Shown here piece after piece: positions 30,776-38,601 of a stretch of DNA of 39,939 nt (the stretch's first letter is position 1; the number at the start of each line of letters is the position of its first letter). Source of the stretch: an uncultured Anaerolineae bacterium (lineage in GTDB: Bacteria > Chloroflexota > Anaerolineae > Anaerolineales > Villigracilaceae); assembly GCA_903846015.1 (NCBI GenBank), contig CAIMZS010000397.1:1-39939 (forward strand), read 5' to 3'. The notes below the pieces were generated by a model. That model saw only the letters and a program-made list of their open reading frames with translations, made no database searches and was not told the DNA's origin. The position numbers and the translations under genes are program-made.

Positions 30776-32785
30776 TTACCCGTTCGGGCCCAGACCCTGC
30801 ATTCCACGTGAACGCCTGATAAAGTCGCGAACAAGGTAATGAGGTGGTGGCTCAGTGCTTCCGATGATCATTGAGCCTGGAGCCCAGAAATCATCGGATG
30901 GGTTATCCGCCCTGAAACGCGGAAACTCGGCAAAAAGACGGTTGGATGTTTGCTGGCGAATAACGCGGGTAACATACCCGGCAGAAGTATTCGGTGGTAC
31001 CCGTACGATCCACTGCAAGTAATCTGGCCGCACCGAGATGTATTCCAGCCTCCAGGCAAAAGCCAAACATAAATTCGGAACCCATTCATTCAATCGCCCG
31101 GCTGCGTCACCCACCAGATGATGGGTATCGAAACGAGGGATAAGCACAAAAGCATAACCCAGATCAACCAGCGATGGCGATGGAGGTTCTAGCAGAATGC
31201 GGTGTGACTTCTCGGATGACGACTCACCACTGGATTGCGGGCGGGTCTCAGCCACCGACGGAGAGTCTTTCACTTCCTGTTTGCGAGTTTCCTGTACATC
31301 ATCGCGAATCTTGCTGACACGAGTTTCTGCCAGGTTTTCGCGGTTCTGCATGGGCAGCATCAGGCGGGCGATGTTTGCCGAAGATGCCATAGTCTCATCC
31401 ATGGCAGGTTTATCAGCCACGGGGTGCAATTTTTCGACCTGCTCATTGGAAACTACAGGCAGTGGTTGCTCTTTTTGACCAGGATTCGTGACCAGACCAC
31501 GCTGGATGGATGGAGAACTTTCCCGGCTATATTGATTCTCAGGCATAGGTCTGATATCTGCATCTACTTCAGAACGAAGCGCATTGAGCGAAGCCAACGG
31601 AGTGGTGGGCGCCTCATTAACCCCAGTGTTATGCCGCATTTCGACTGGAACAACAGTTGCCGGTCTGTAAACAGCAGCTACTAGTGCAGGCGGGATGGGA
31701 GGCGGCACATCGCCGATCAACTTCGAGATGGGTGGCAGGTCATCCCCATCATCGTCATCTTCATCGGAATACACATCGGTATTCGCGGGAGCAGCCAGCT
31801 TTGCCATTTTGTCATTGCTCGCGGCAAGCTCCGGCGTGGCAACCTCGTCTTTCGTGTTGAAAACTTCGGTTTCCGGTTTTAATACAGACGAAAGATTGGG
31901 AGCTGGCGGTTCAAATGACGCTTCAGGCTGCGACGGAACAGTCCCTGTGACAGTCGGAGTTATTTTTTGGGATGAAGTGGATACCCCAATCGCCGATGAT
32001 GTTTCAGAAAGATTTTTTATGAGCCGGTTAGCCTGAGAGCGGATAGTGCTGAAGGGTGTTTCGGCGTCGAAAACCAGCGCCAACAGCATGTTGTCAGCGA
32101 GTTTGCGCGCATACAGCATGTGTTGAGCATCGGTGGAGCGCAGACGCACAAACCGCAACAAATCACTTTCACCCTGGGCATCCCAGTAATGCTGTAAAGA
32201 ATCAGTCAATTCCTGAGCCGCTTCACGTGAAAGCTGCCCGGCATAAGCCCACAATTCTTTATGAAGAGTGATCAGGGCTGCCTGGGCAGACGATTCGAGA
32301 GTCAGCCGCGTGAGGTGCTGGGCAGCTTTGCTGACATCTTTGAGCCATACTGGACCGGAGAGCTCAACCGGGGTTTCAGCAGAAATAAACATTTGTTTCA
32401 AAGCGCTCCCCTTGGGTTTTCCTGGAGAAGAAAGAAGTAATGTTTCAAGCAGCTGGTTTAGATCTGGCATAGACAGCGGCTTGGTAAGAGTAGCTGCCGG
32501 GGAAAGCGAATCTGCATCGGCATTTAAACCTGCACCTGCTACCAGCACAAACCGAAGATTGGGCCTGACCTGACGCAAGGCAAAACCGATATCCATAACA
32601 GAAAGTTCAACATCTTCCCGTTCCACATCAAGAATTGCTACGGGACAATCGTTTTTCCGGGCGTAACGAACCGCTTCGGTAAAGTCTGATGTGGAAAACG
32701 AGTCAAACATTACAGCATCCATACCCGCACAGATAGATTCACCAAATTCAGCCTGGGGGGTGACAATCAATACGGGGAAGGCCAT
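30776..32785 (-). CDS. Receiver-like domain, disordered linker and degenerate IS200/Y1 transposase-like domain
   Basis: 669 aa. Residues 1-115 look like a response-regulator receiver: 'FPVLIVTPQAEFGESI', candidate phosphoacceptor D53 in 'VAILDVE' and K102 in 'LTKPLSMPDLNQLL'. A helical part (about 140-270) is followed by a roughly 260-residue low-complexity linker rich in Pro, Ser, Glu and Thr. Residues 543-665 align by eye with the IS200/TnpA-REP (Y1) fold: 'GYAFVLIPRF', 'RLEYISVRPDYLQWIVRVPP', 'RQQTSNRLFAEFPRF', 'FWAPGSMIIGSTE' and 'VRDFIRRSR'. The HUH pair of an active enzyme (PDHVHLLV) is replaced by PDYLQWIV (589-591), and the catalytic Tyr position is F655. It is therefore probably a domesticated, non-catalytic nucleic-acid-binding domain. 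I know of no named family with this layout. Confidence 0.7.
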   Translation of the reverse strand: MAFPVLIVTPQAEFGESICAGMDAVMFDSFSTSDFTEAVRYARKNDCPVAILDVEREDVELSVMDIGFALRQVRPNLRFVLVAGAGLNADADSLSPAATLTKPLSMPDLNQLLETLLLSSPGKPKGSALKQMFISAETPVELSGPVWLKDVSKAAQHLTRLTLESSAQAALITLHKELWAYAGQLSREAAQELTDSLQHYWDAQGESDLLRFVRLRSTDAQHMLYARKLADNMLLALVFDAETPFSTIRSQANRLIKNLSETSSAIGVSTSSQKITPTVTGTVPSQPEASFEPPAPNLSSVLKPETEVFNTKDEVATPELAASNDKMAKLAAPANTDVYSDEDDDDGDDLPPISKLIGDVPPPIPPALVAAVYRPATVVPVEMRHNTGVNEAPTTPLASLNALRSEVDADIRPMPENQYSRESSPSIQRGLVTNPGQKEQPLPVVSNEQVEKLHPVADKPAMDETMASSANIARLMLPMQNRENLAETRVSKIRDDVQETRKQEVKDSPSVAETRPQSSGESSSEKSHRILLEPPSPSLVDLGYAFVLIPRFDTHHLVGDAAGRLNEWVPNLCLAFAWRLEYISVRPDYLQWIVRVPPNTSAGYVTRVIRQQTSNRLFAEFPRFRADNPSDDFWAPGSMIIGSTEPPPHYLVRDFIRRSRGMQGLGPNG

Positions 32786-32840
32786 AATACTTAAAGTTTA
32801 TCACGGGTTAAACCTGGATTTGAGTTATTTAAGGATTAAT

Positions 32841-32870
32841 ATCATATCAATTTCTAGCGAGTGTTTACAA
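32841..32870 (-). promoter_or_regulatory. Candidate promoter of the receiver/Y1-like gene
   Basis: TTGTAA (32865-32870) and TATGAT (32841-32846) are separated by 18 bp on the minus strand, about 55 bp before the ATG at 32785. Confidence 0.5.
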
Positions 32871-32917
32871 TAAGTGCCCAATATCCAACGCCAGGATTTT
32901 AGAAAGCCAAAATAAAA

Positions 32918-33220
32918 TCAGGACGCGGGGGGTATCGGGCCGTCGTAGCTTTGCGCGACGGGTGAAACAGCTTCGGCAGGCTTCTTGCGAAGTGTAAAGA
33001 ACCCTACTGCAATCGGAATGATGATCAGAATCACCGAAACGCAAATCAGAGAAAACCCTATCATAGGCGGGTACGTTTGTACCGATTGAACGCCATTTAA
33101 ATCCTGGTTGAATGGTACGCCACCAGCAATCATTCCACCAAAAATACAGGACATGATTGCCATACAACCACAACAGAGAGAAGTGATCACAGTTATTGCA
33201 ATTCCAACAGTTCGGTTCAT
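32918..33220 (-). CDS. Small membrane protein, 100 aa
   Basis: ATG at 33218-33220 with GGAGG upstream (the open frame to 33259 has no site). Two hydrophobic helices: residues 4-30, rich in Cys and Gly ('ITVITSLCCGCMAIMSCIFG'), and about 52-75 ('MIGFSLICVSVILIIIPIAV'). A short polar loop (VPFNQDLNGVQSVQTYPPM) lies between them and a proline-ended tail (DGPIPPAS) closes the protein. Function unknown. It sits between pheT and the receiver/Y1-like gene on the same strand, apparently as its own unit. Confidence 0.72.
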   Translation of the reverse strand: MNRTVGIAITVITSLCCGCMAIMSCIFGGMIAGGVPFNQDLNGVQSVQTYPPMIGFSLICVSVILIIIPIAVGFFTLRKKPAEAVSPVAQSYDGPIPPAS

Positions 33221-33359
33221 ACAGCCTCCATTAAAGAAAGAAAATAAATTCAACCCCATATAGACAGTGGGGTCATATAATTAGTATACAACATATTGGG
33301 TAATATTTTACCAGATAAATAACGGTATTCTTTCTCGTGAACAGAAGTGACCTGGGCCA

Positions 33360-35930
33360 TCAGGCCCGCAATTTTGCACTCAATTCCTGTTCAAGCCGTT
33401 TGATGATGCGGCTGCGGATTTGGGCCGCATCCTTGTCAGTCAGAGTGCCATCAGGCGACTGATAGGTGAGCGCATACGCGAGCGATTTCTTTCCGGCACC
33501 GATCTGGTCTGAGCGGAAAACATCGAACAAGCGCACTGAAGCCAGCATTTTGCCACCGGTCTGGCGGATGAGCGCCTCAACACGATCGGCGGGAAGATTT
33601 TCATCAACGATAACGGCGATGTCTTCCAGCACAGGTGGGAAATCGCTGACTGACTTGAGGTCAAAGGCAGTGTTCATGGCAAACAATACTGTCTCGAGGT
33701 CAAAATCGGCAGCCACCACCGGTGAACTGAAATCGTAGTTCTCCTGGACGAGCGGGTGAAGTTCCCCAAAGACTCCCAACGGGGTCTTATCCAGCAGCAC
33801 TGCGGCGCACTTGCCCGGATGAAATGCGGGATGCTCGGCAGGCGTGTAGCTGACCCGCAGGTGCAGGGCCGCCATGAGAGCCTCGATAATCCCCTTCAGG
33901 TCGTAGAAATCCAGCTTGACTCCCAATCGAGTATCCCAGGCCTGCTCGTAACGCCGGCCGGAAAGCGTGATAGCCAGGCGGCGGGGTTCAAGCGGCAAAT
34001 CGCTACCCTGAGGGATGAAAACAGGACCAACTTCGAAGAATGCCAGAGAATCGGAAAGACGCGCGTTGCGCTCAACCACATTGAGCACGCTGGCAAGCAC
34101 ACTACGACGCATCACCCGTTTTTCAGGCGCAATGGGATTGGCGAGCCTGACGTATTCAATGGCAACCGGTGAAACCGAACGGGGCAGCAGGCGGTTTTCG
34201 ATCTCAGGGGAGCTCATGCGATGGGTAATGACCTCCTGCAGACCAAGCCCAGCCAGGATGTCACGAACGTGCTCTTCGCGTTCGAGTGATGGATTGCCAC
34301 GCTGCGGCGGGAGCGGATCAGCCATGCGAGTTTCAGGAATAAGGTCAAAACCGTACAGACGCGCAACTTCTTCCATGATGTCGGCCACACCCACTACACC
34401 TTCGCCAATATCGGTTCGGAAGGGCGGGGTCTGTACACGAATAGTTGTGCCGTCGAGGCTGCATATAAATTCAAGGCGTTCCAGCATCGTGGCGATCTGC
34501 GCGGCAGGAATATGCACGCCCAGCGCGCGTTGGACATCGTTTTCGGTAATCTCGACGCTCGGATCAACGGGTGGCAGCGGATAGTTATCCACAATACCGG
34601 GCGCAACAGTGCCACCGCTCCAGGCTGCCATCCAGTACAGGCAGCGGCGCAGGCCTGCGATCGTCAATGCCGGGTGAACACCGCGCGAGAAGCGGTAAGC
34701 GGCTTCAGAGTGCAGATTATGGGCATTGGCAGTTTTGCGAATGTTAATGAAGTTCCAGGCAGCCGCCTCAAGCAGGATATTGGTGGTGCGTGAACGCACA
34801 GCGGACTGAGCAGCGGCATCATCAGACGAATCGGAAACATCATGGATCTCGCTTTCCAGACCGCCCATCACCCCTGCCATCGAGAGAGGGCCCTGGTCAT
34901 CACACACCAGGACATTACCCGGGTTGAGTGTGCGGACAACATTATCCAGTGTGGTCAATTTTTCAGCAGGCAGCGCAGCGCGCGTATTGATACGCACTGG
35001 TTTGTCACCGGCTCGCGTCAGCAGCACATCATAATCAAATGCGTGCAGGGGTTCGCCAATCTCGAGCATGGTGTAATTGGTGGCATCTACCACGTTGTTG
35101 ATCGGGCGCATGCCCGCCAACTTAAGACGGCGTTGGACCCAGTAGGGGCTGGCTTTAATCTGGATGTTGCGGATGAGCGCCAGGGAAAAGCGTGGATTGA
35201 GGGCCGGATCGCTGATCTCGATGACAACCTTGCCAGCCAGCGCTTCACCAGCGGTTTCCAGCTCGAACTGGTTCTTTTTAAGAGCTTGCCCGGTGAGTGC
35301 CGCAATCTCGCGGGCAATGCCTAGAATATTGGCATTGCGAGCATTATTAGGCAGGATGCTCACTTCCAGAACGGCATCACCGAGATAGTCCGCCAGGGCG
35401 GCGCCAACCGGGGCATCGTCATCCAGTAAGATAACACCCTCATGTTCTGCCGAAATACCCAATTCTTTTTCCGAACACACCATTGAATAAGATTCGATAC
35501 CGCGGATTTTTGCGCGTTTGAGGGTGGTCAACACCTGTCCATCAACGTGACCATCATAGATGGTGGCGCCTTCCCGGGCATAAGCCACTTTGAGAGGGGT
35601 GGATAATTTCCCCTGGCCTTTGTAAGGGTACAGATTAGGCGCACCGGTCAGCACGGTATGTTCTTGTTGTCCATCGAACAATTCGCACAGCGTCAGGCGG
35701 TCTGCGTTGGGATGCGAATTGACGGCGCGGATCTCGGCGACAACAATTTTTTCCCTATCCCAGGCGATGCCATTGATTTTGAAACCGTATTTGTTCTCTG
35801 CAGGCATCTGCCAGCCAGTGTAATGAATCTCTTCCACTTCAAGGCCAGAAACAGTCAGCAAGCGGGCGAGTTCTTCAACAGGGATGTTGATATCAACGTA
35901 ATCTTTCAACCACGATACGGGTACTTTCAT
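33360..35930 (-). CDS. pheT: Phenylalanine-tRNA ligase beta subunit
   Basis: 856 aa; ATG preceded by AGGAG. 'MKVPVSWLKDYVDINIPVEE' is the standard N-terminus. A tRNA-binding (EMAP/OB) domain covers about residues 45-165 ('IVVAEIRAVNSHPNADRLTL', 'VCSEKELGIS'). The B3/4 editing domain and B5 domain follow ('MRPINNVVDATNYTMLEIGE' plus PLHAFD; 'RFSRGVHP'). The catalytic-like core has 'LQEVITHRMSSPE' and 'PIAPEKRVMRRSVLASVLNV'. The C-terminal FDX-ACB anticodon-binding domain starts at 'DFPPVLEDIAVIVDENLP'. With PheS it forms the alpha2-beta2 enzyme. It lies 70 bp after pheS in one transcript controlled by the T-box. Confidence 0.97.
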   Translation of the reverse strand: MKVPVSWLKDYVDINIPVEELARLLTVSGLEVEEIHYTGWQMPAENKYGFKINGIAWDREKIVVAEIRAVNSHPNADRLTLCELFDGQQEHTVLTGAPNLYPYKGQGKLSTPLKVAYAREGATIYDGHVDGQVLTTLKRAKIRGIESYSMVCSEKELGISAEHEGVILLDDDAPVGAALADYLGDAVLEVSILPNNARNANILGIAREIAALTGQALKKNQFELETAGEALAGKVVIEISDPALNPRFSLALIRNIQIKASPYWVQRRLKLAGMRPINNVVDATNYTMLEIGEPLHAFDYDVLLTRAGDKPVRINTRAALPAEKLTTLDNVVRTLNPGNVLVCDDQGPLSMAGVMGGLESEIHDVSDSSDDAAAQSAVRSRTTNILLEAAAWNFINIRKTANAHNLHSEAAYRFSRGVHPALTIAGLRRCLYWMAAWSGGTVAPGIVDNYPLPPVDPSVEITENDVQRALGVHIPAAQIATMLERLEFICSLDGTTIRVQTPPFRTDIGEGVVGVADIMEEVARLYGFDLIPETRMADPLPPQRGNPSLEREEHVRDILAGLGLQEVITHRMSSPEIENRLLPRSVSPVAIEYVRLANPIAPEKRVMRRSVLASVLNVVERNARLSDSLAFFEVGPVFIPQGSDLPLEPRRLAITLSGRRYEQAWDTRLGVKLDFYDLKGIIEALMAALHLRVSYTPAEHPAFHPGKCAAVLLDKTPLGVFGELHPLVQENYDFSSPVVAADFDLETVLFAMNTAFDLKSVSDFPPVLEDIAVIVDENLPADRVEALIRQTGGKMLASVRLFDVFRSDQIGAGKKSLAYALTYQSPDGTLTDKDAAQIRSRIIKRLEQELSAKLRA

Positions 35931-36000
35931 TGGAATACTCCTTCAGGTGCAGATTGCCACGTCGTCTGCTTCGCAGAGCACGCTCTTCGCAGCAGTAATC

Positions 36001-37059
36001 TTAAAATTGTTCCAGGAATCTGACATCATTGCCCCAGAAATAGCGAATGTCATTCATGCGATGGAGCAGCATGGTCTGGCGCTGGGGACCCATGCCAAAA
36101 GCAAAGCCGGTGTAGCGGCGCGGATCGTATCCGCCATTCTGAAGCACGACCGGGTGCACCATACCACAGCCCAGAATCTCCAACCAGCCTGAATTTTTGC
36201 ATACAGCGCAGCCCTTGCCGCCGCACACAAAACATTCCACATCCACTTCAGCGGAAGGTTCGGTAAACGGGAAGTACGAGGCTCGGAAGCGGATATTGGC
36301 TTGCGGCCCAAACATGCGCCGGGCAAAATCTGCCAATGTGCCTTTTAGATCGCCATAGGTGATGTTCTCACCCACAGCAAGACCTTCCACCTGGTAGAAC
36401 TGGACCTCGGAGCGGGCCGTGATCTGTTCATAGCGGTAGCACATGCCAGGCAGAGCGATGCGGATGGAGGGCGGGTTTTCAGGGTTGGCAGCCGAGAATT
36501 CACGCATAGCGCGGATTTGACCAGGCGAGGTGTGCGTGCGCAGCAGAAGCGGGTTATCACCGCGGTCGGCAGCCTCCACATAGAAAGAATCTTGCATTTC
36601 ACGCGCCGGGTGGTGAAGCGGAAAATTGAGCGCCTGAAAGTTCATTTCGTCGGTTTCGATATCTCGCGAGGTGTACACCTGGAAGCCCATCTCAGCCAGG
36701 ATGGCGAGAATACGGCGCAGGGTGATGGTGGCGGGGTGCAGCCCGCCGCGCCGGGCGGGACGCCCAGGCAGGGTCACGTCCAATTGCTCACTCTCCAGCG
36801 AACGAGCCAATGCCGCCGATTTGACCAATTCGGCGCGCTCAGTAAAAGCCTTTTCAATGGCGAGTTTTACCTGGTTAGCACGCTGACCAACCAGGGGGCG
36901 TTCTTCCTTGGAAAGCCCGCCCATCTGGCTGAATATATTCATGACGGCTGAACTGCGACCAATATTGGCCACACGCCAGGCCTCAAGTGCGACCTCATCA
37001 TTGATGGCAGCCAACGAAGCAAGAGCAGCCTGTTCAATTTCGTTCAATTTATCGAGCAT
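36001..37059 (-). CDS. pheS: Phenylalanine-tRNA ligase alpha subunit
   Basis: 352 aa from the ATG at 37057-37059, preceded by GGAGG; the longer frame from 37119 adds an unconserved stretch within the leader. An N-terminal coiled-coil arm is followed by class II catalytic motifs: 'FPLHHPAREMQDSFYVEA', 'LLRTHTSPGQIRAMREF', 'YRYEQITARSEVQFYQVEGL' and motif 3 'YTGFAFGMGPQRQTMLLHRM' ending NDIRYFWGNDVRFLEQF. Between motifs 2 and 3 an insert 'VECFVCGGKGCAVCKNSGWL' plus EILGCGMVHP has two CxxC pairs, which could bind zinc; this insert is known in a subset of bacterial PheS. It makes Phe-tRNA(Phe) with PheT. Confidence 0.96.
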   Translation of the reverse strand: MLDKLNEIEQAALASLAAINDEVALEAWRVANIGRSSAVMNIFSQMGGLSKEERPLVGQRANQVKLAIEKAFTERAELVKSAALARSLESEQLDVTLPGRPARRGGLHPATITLRRILAILAEMGFQVYTSRDIETDEMNFQALNFPLHHPAREMQDSFYVEAADRGDNPLLLRTHTSPGQIRAMREFSAANPENPPSIRIALPGMCYRYEQITARSEVQFYQVEGLAVGENITYGDLKGTLADFARRMFGPQANIRFRASYFPFTEPSAEVDVECFVCGGKGCAVCKNSGWLEILGCGMVHPVVLQNGGYDPRRYTGFAFGMGPQRQTMLLHRMNDIRYFWGNDVRFLEQF

Positions 37060-37150
37060 ATTGCCTCCAAAAGTCTCACCACAATGACCAGACGCATCCC
37101 GTGCAGAAACCGGGAGCATTGACAGGTCTTCATTCTATGCGGGCTTGTTA

Positions 37151-37458
37151 ATACAAAACTCCCGTCCACACTGGGACGGGAGAGAATTCCCGCGGTACCA
37201 CCCAAATTGACCAGATAAAATGGTCCACTTTTTGCCGACAATGATCGGCTTCCCTGGTAACGCCGGGGTCGCGGCCTGGGCTACTTCCTGTAAAACACCG
37301 CAGTTTCGGCGGGACAACAGGTTTTTCACTCAAGCGGCTCGAGAGGGAACTTCAAATGGGTTGGGTTGAGCGCGAATCACAGCAAAACTTGCGCATCTCT
37401 GGCAACCTCCACCAATCTACTTTCCTCTGTCAATGCCATTGGACAGGTTTGTTAATGT
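37151..37458 (-). promoter_or_regulatory. T-box riboswitch leader of pheST (tRNA-Phe sensing)
   Basis: The minus strand carries a full T-box leader. Stem I begins with GAGGAAAGTAG (about 37424-37414), followed by an AGAGATGCGC apical motif. The T-box bulge GGGTGGTACCGCGG (about 37203-37190) precedes the terminator hairpin. The UGGU of the bulge pairs with the ACCA end of an uncharged tRNA having A73, which fits tRNA-Phe. The specifier is probably a Phe codon in CATTTGAAGTTCC (37358-37346), either TTT at 37356-37354 or TTC at 37349-37347; I cannot decide by eye. Uncharged tRNA-Phe would favour antitermination and raise pheST expression. Confidence 0.93.
37155..37182 (-). terminator. T-box terminator hairpin
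   Basis: CTCCCGTCC-CAGTGT-GGACGGGAG followed by TTTTGT on the minus strand. Its 5' arm overlaps the region that pairs in the antiterminator, as expected for a transcription-attenuation T-box. Confidence 0.88.
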
Positions 37459-37464
37459 GTTCCT

Positions 37465-37492
37465 ATTATCGTCAGAATCGAGAGCCTGTCAA
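37465..37492 (-). promoter_or_regulatory. Promoter of the pheST T-box transcript
   Basis: Consensus TTGACA (37487-37492) and GATAAT (37465-37470) with 16-bp spacing on the minus strand. It starts 12 bp after the stop of the upstream deacetylase gene and gives a leader of about 400 nt. Confidence 0.8.
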
Positions 37493-37504
37493 GCCCTGGA
37501 ACGT

Positions 37505-38473
37505 TCAGGGTGTATTCCAGGGTAGGAACGAGCCAAAGGTGTGCAAATCCCAACCCGGGTCAACGGGACGGCGCCACAGGTAAAAGAGGTTGCCAGGCTC
37601 CTGCCTCACCAGCGAGCCAAGCCCCATCGCAGCACGATAATTATCCTTCACCAGTCCAAGCGATACAACAGTCTTTATACCGTAAGGATAGGCAAAAGTC
37701 TCAACCTTGACGCCAAGCAGTTCTTCCAGCGAATGGCGTGATTGAACCACTTCCCACTCCACTCGCCTGTTCTGGGTCAAATCCGAGTGAGTCATGCTGT
37801 GGCTGCCGGTTTCCCAGCCCGCGGCAGCCAATTCCTTGAGCTGGTCAACACTCATGAAACCTTCCATGCCAATATAATTGACAACGATGTAATTAACACC
37901 TGTGAAGCCAAATTCCTGCATAATGGGGAATGCATCGGTGTATACGGAAAGATCGCCATCATCAAACGAGATCACCACCGGGCGCTCTGGCAGCTTGGCC
38001 CCAAAATTGATGGCTTTCGCCAACAGGGTAGGCGAGATGGAGGTATAACCCCATTGTTTGAGTGCCTGCATTTGGGCGCGAAACTCCAGCGGGGGCACAT
38101 AATAAATGTTGTTTGTTTTAGATATGGCGATATGGTGATAGAGCAAAATGGGGCAGATAATTTTCCCTGGTCCCTGCTTTACAAACACCGCTGTAGGCAT
38201 GGTCACAACAGGTGTGATGGTAGCAAAAGACGTGGCTGTGACGGGGAAAGTGGCCGTGACCTCCGGCGGAACGGTAGCGAAAGATGTAGCGGTGGCAGGA
38301 AGGCTGGCTGTGGCAACCGGCGAAAGGGTGCCCGAAGGCCTGATGATCATGGTTGGTACGCTGTCAGTTGCGGGAACACCAATCCGGACCGGCGCAGACA
38401 TAAGCGGCAGCGCGCCGGAAACACAGGCGCCAAGTAGGAAAAGGATTAAACCAAACAAGATGAAATTTTTCAT
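37505..38473 (-). CDS. Polysaccharide deacetylase lipoprotein (CE4/NodB domain)
   Basis: 322 aa from the ATG at 38471-38473. The N-terminus MKNFILFGLILFLLGACVSG has a lipobox (LLGA/C). A Thr/Ala/Pro-rich linker contains two copies of 'PATATSFAT'-like sequence before the catalytic part. The NodB domain has 'PGKIICPILLYHHIA', motif 1 'VVISFDDGDLSVYTDAFPIM' with the Asp pair, motif 2 'GSHSMTHSDL' (H...H metal ligands) and 'VETFAYPYGIKT'. It should act outside the cytoplasmic membrane on N- or O-acetyl groups of cell-wall or exopolysaccharide. No ribosome site is seen, but a consensus TATAAT lies only 11 bp upstream of the ATG, suggesting a near-leaderless transcript. Confidence 0.87.
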   Translation of the reverse strand: MKNFILFGLILFLLGACVSGALPLMSAPVRIGVPATDSVPTMIIRPSGTLSPVATASLPATATSFATVPPEVTATFPVTATSFATITPVVTMPTAVFVKQGPGKIICPILLYHHIAISKTNNIYYVPPLEFRAQMQALKQWGYTSISPTLLAKAINFGAKLPERPVVISFDDGDLSVYTDAFPIMQEFGFTGVNYIVVNYIGMEGFMSVDQLKELAAAGWETGSHSMTHSDLTQNRRVEWEVVQSRHSLEELLGVKVETFAYPYGIKTVVSLGLVKDNYRAAMGLGSLVRQEPGNLFYLWRRPVDPGWDLHTFGSFLPWNTP

Positions 38474-38483
38474 GATAACGATC

Positions 38484-38489
38484 ATTATA
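38484..38489 (-). promoter_or_regulatory. Consensus -10 element close to the deacetylase start
   Basis: TATAAT on the minus strand, 10 bp before the ATG. A start about 7 nt downstream would leave a leader of only about four nucleotides. The -35 region is poor (TTGTGG at a 19-bp distance). Confidence 0.45.
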
Positions 38490-38539
38490 CAACAATGAGG
38501 TAATTGACCACAAATTGCGCCCGGGCTCTGGCAAAGCAA

Positions 38540-38574
38540 CAGTTCCCGACAGGATATAAACTTGTCGGGAACTG
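38540..38574. terminator. 12-bp inverted repeat downstream of the hydrolase gene
   Basis: CAGTTCCCGACA and TGTCGGGAACTG form a perfect 12-bp stem with an 11-nt loop, 28 bp after the stop of the alpha/beta hydrolase. The following minus-strand bases (TTGCTTTG) are only partly T-rich, so it is a probable but imperfect terminator. Confidence 0.6.
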
Positions 38575-38601
38575 CAGATCAGATTCGATAATATCAGGGG
38601 T

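Noticed and set aside
30776-32785. Active IS200/IS605 insertion
   Set aside because: No tnpB, no palindromic ends, the catalytic motif is lost and the domain is fused to a long N-terminal region.
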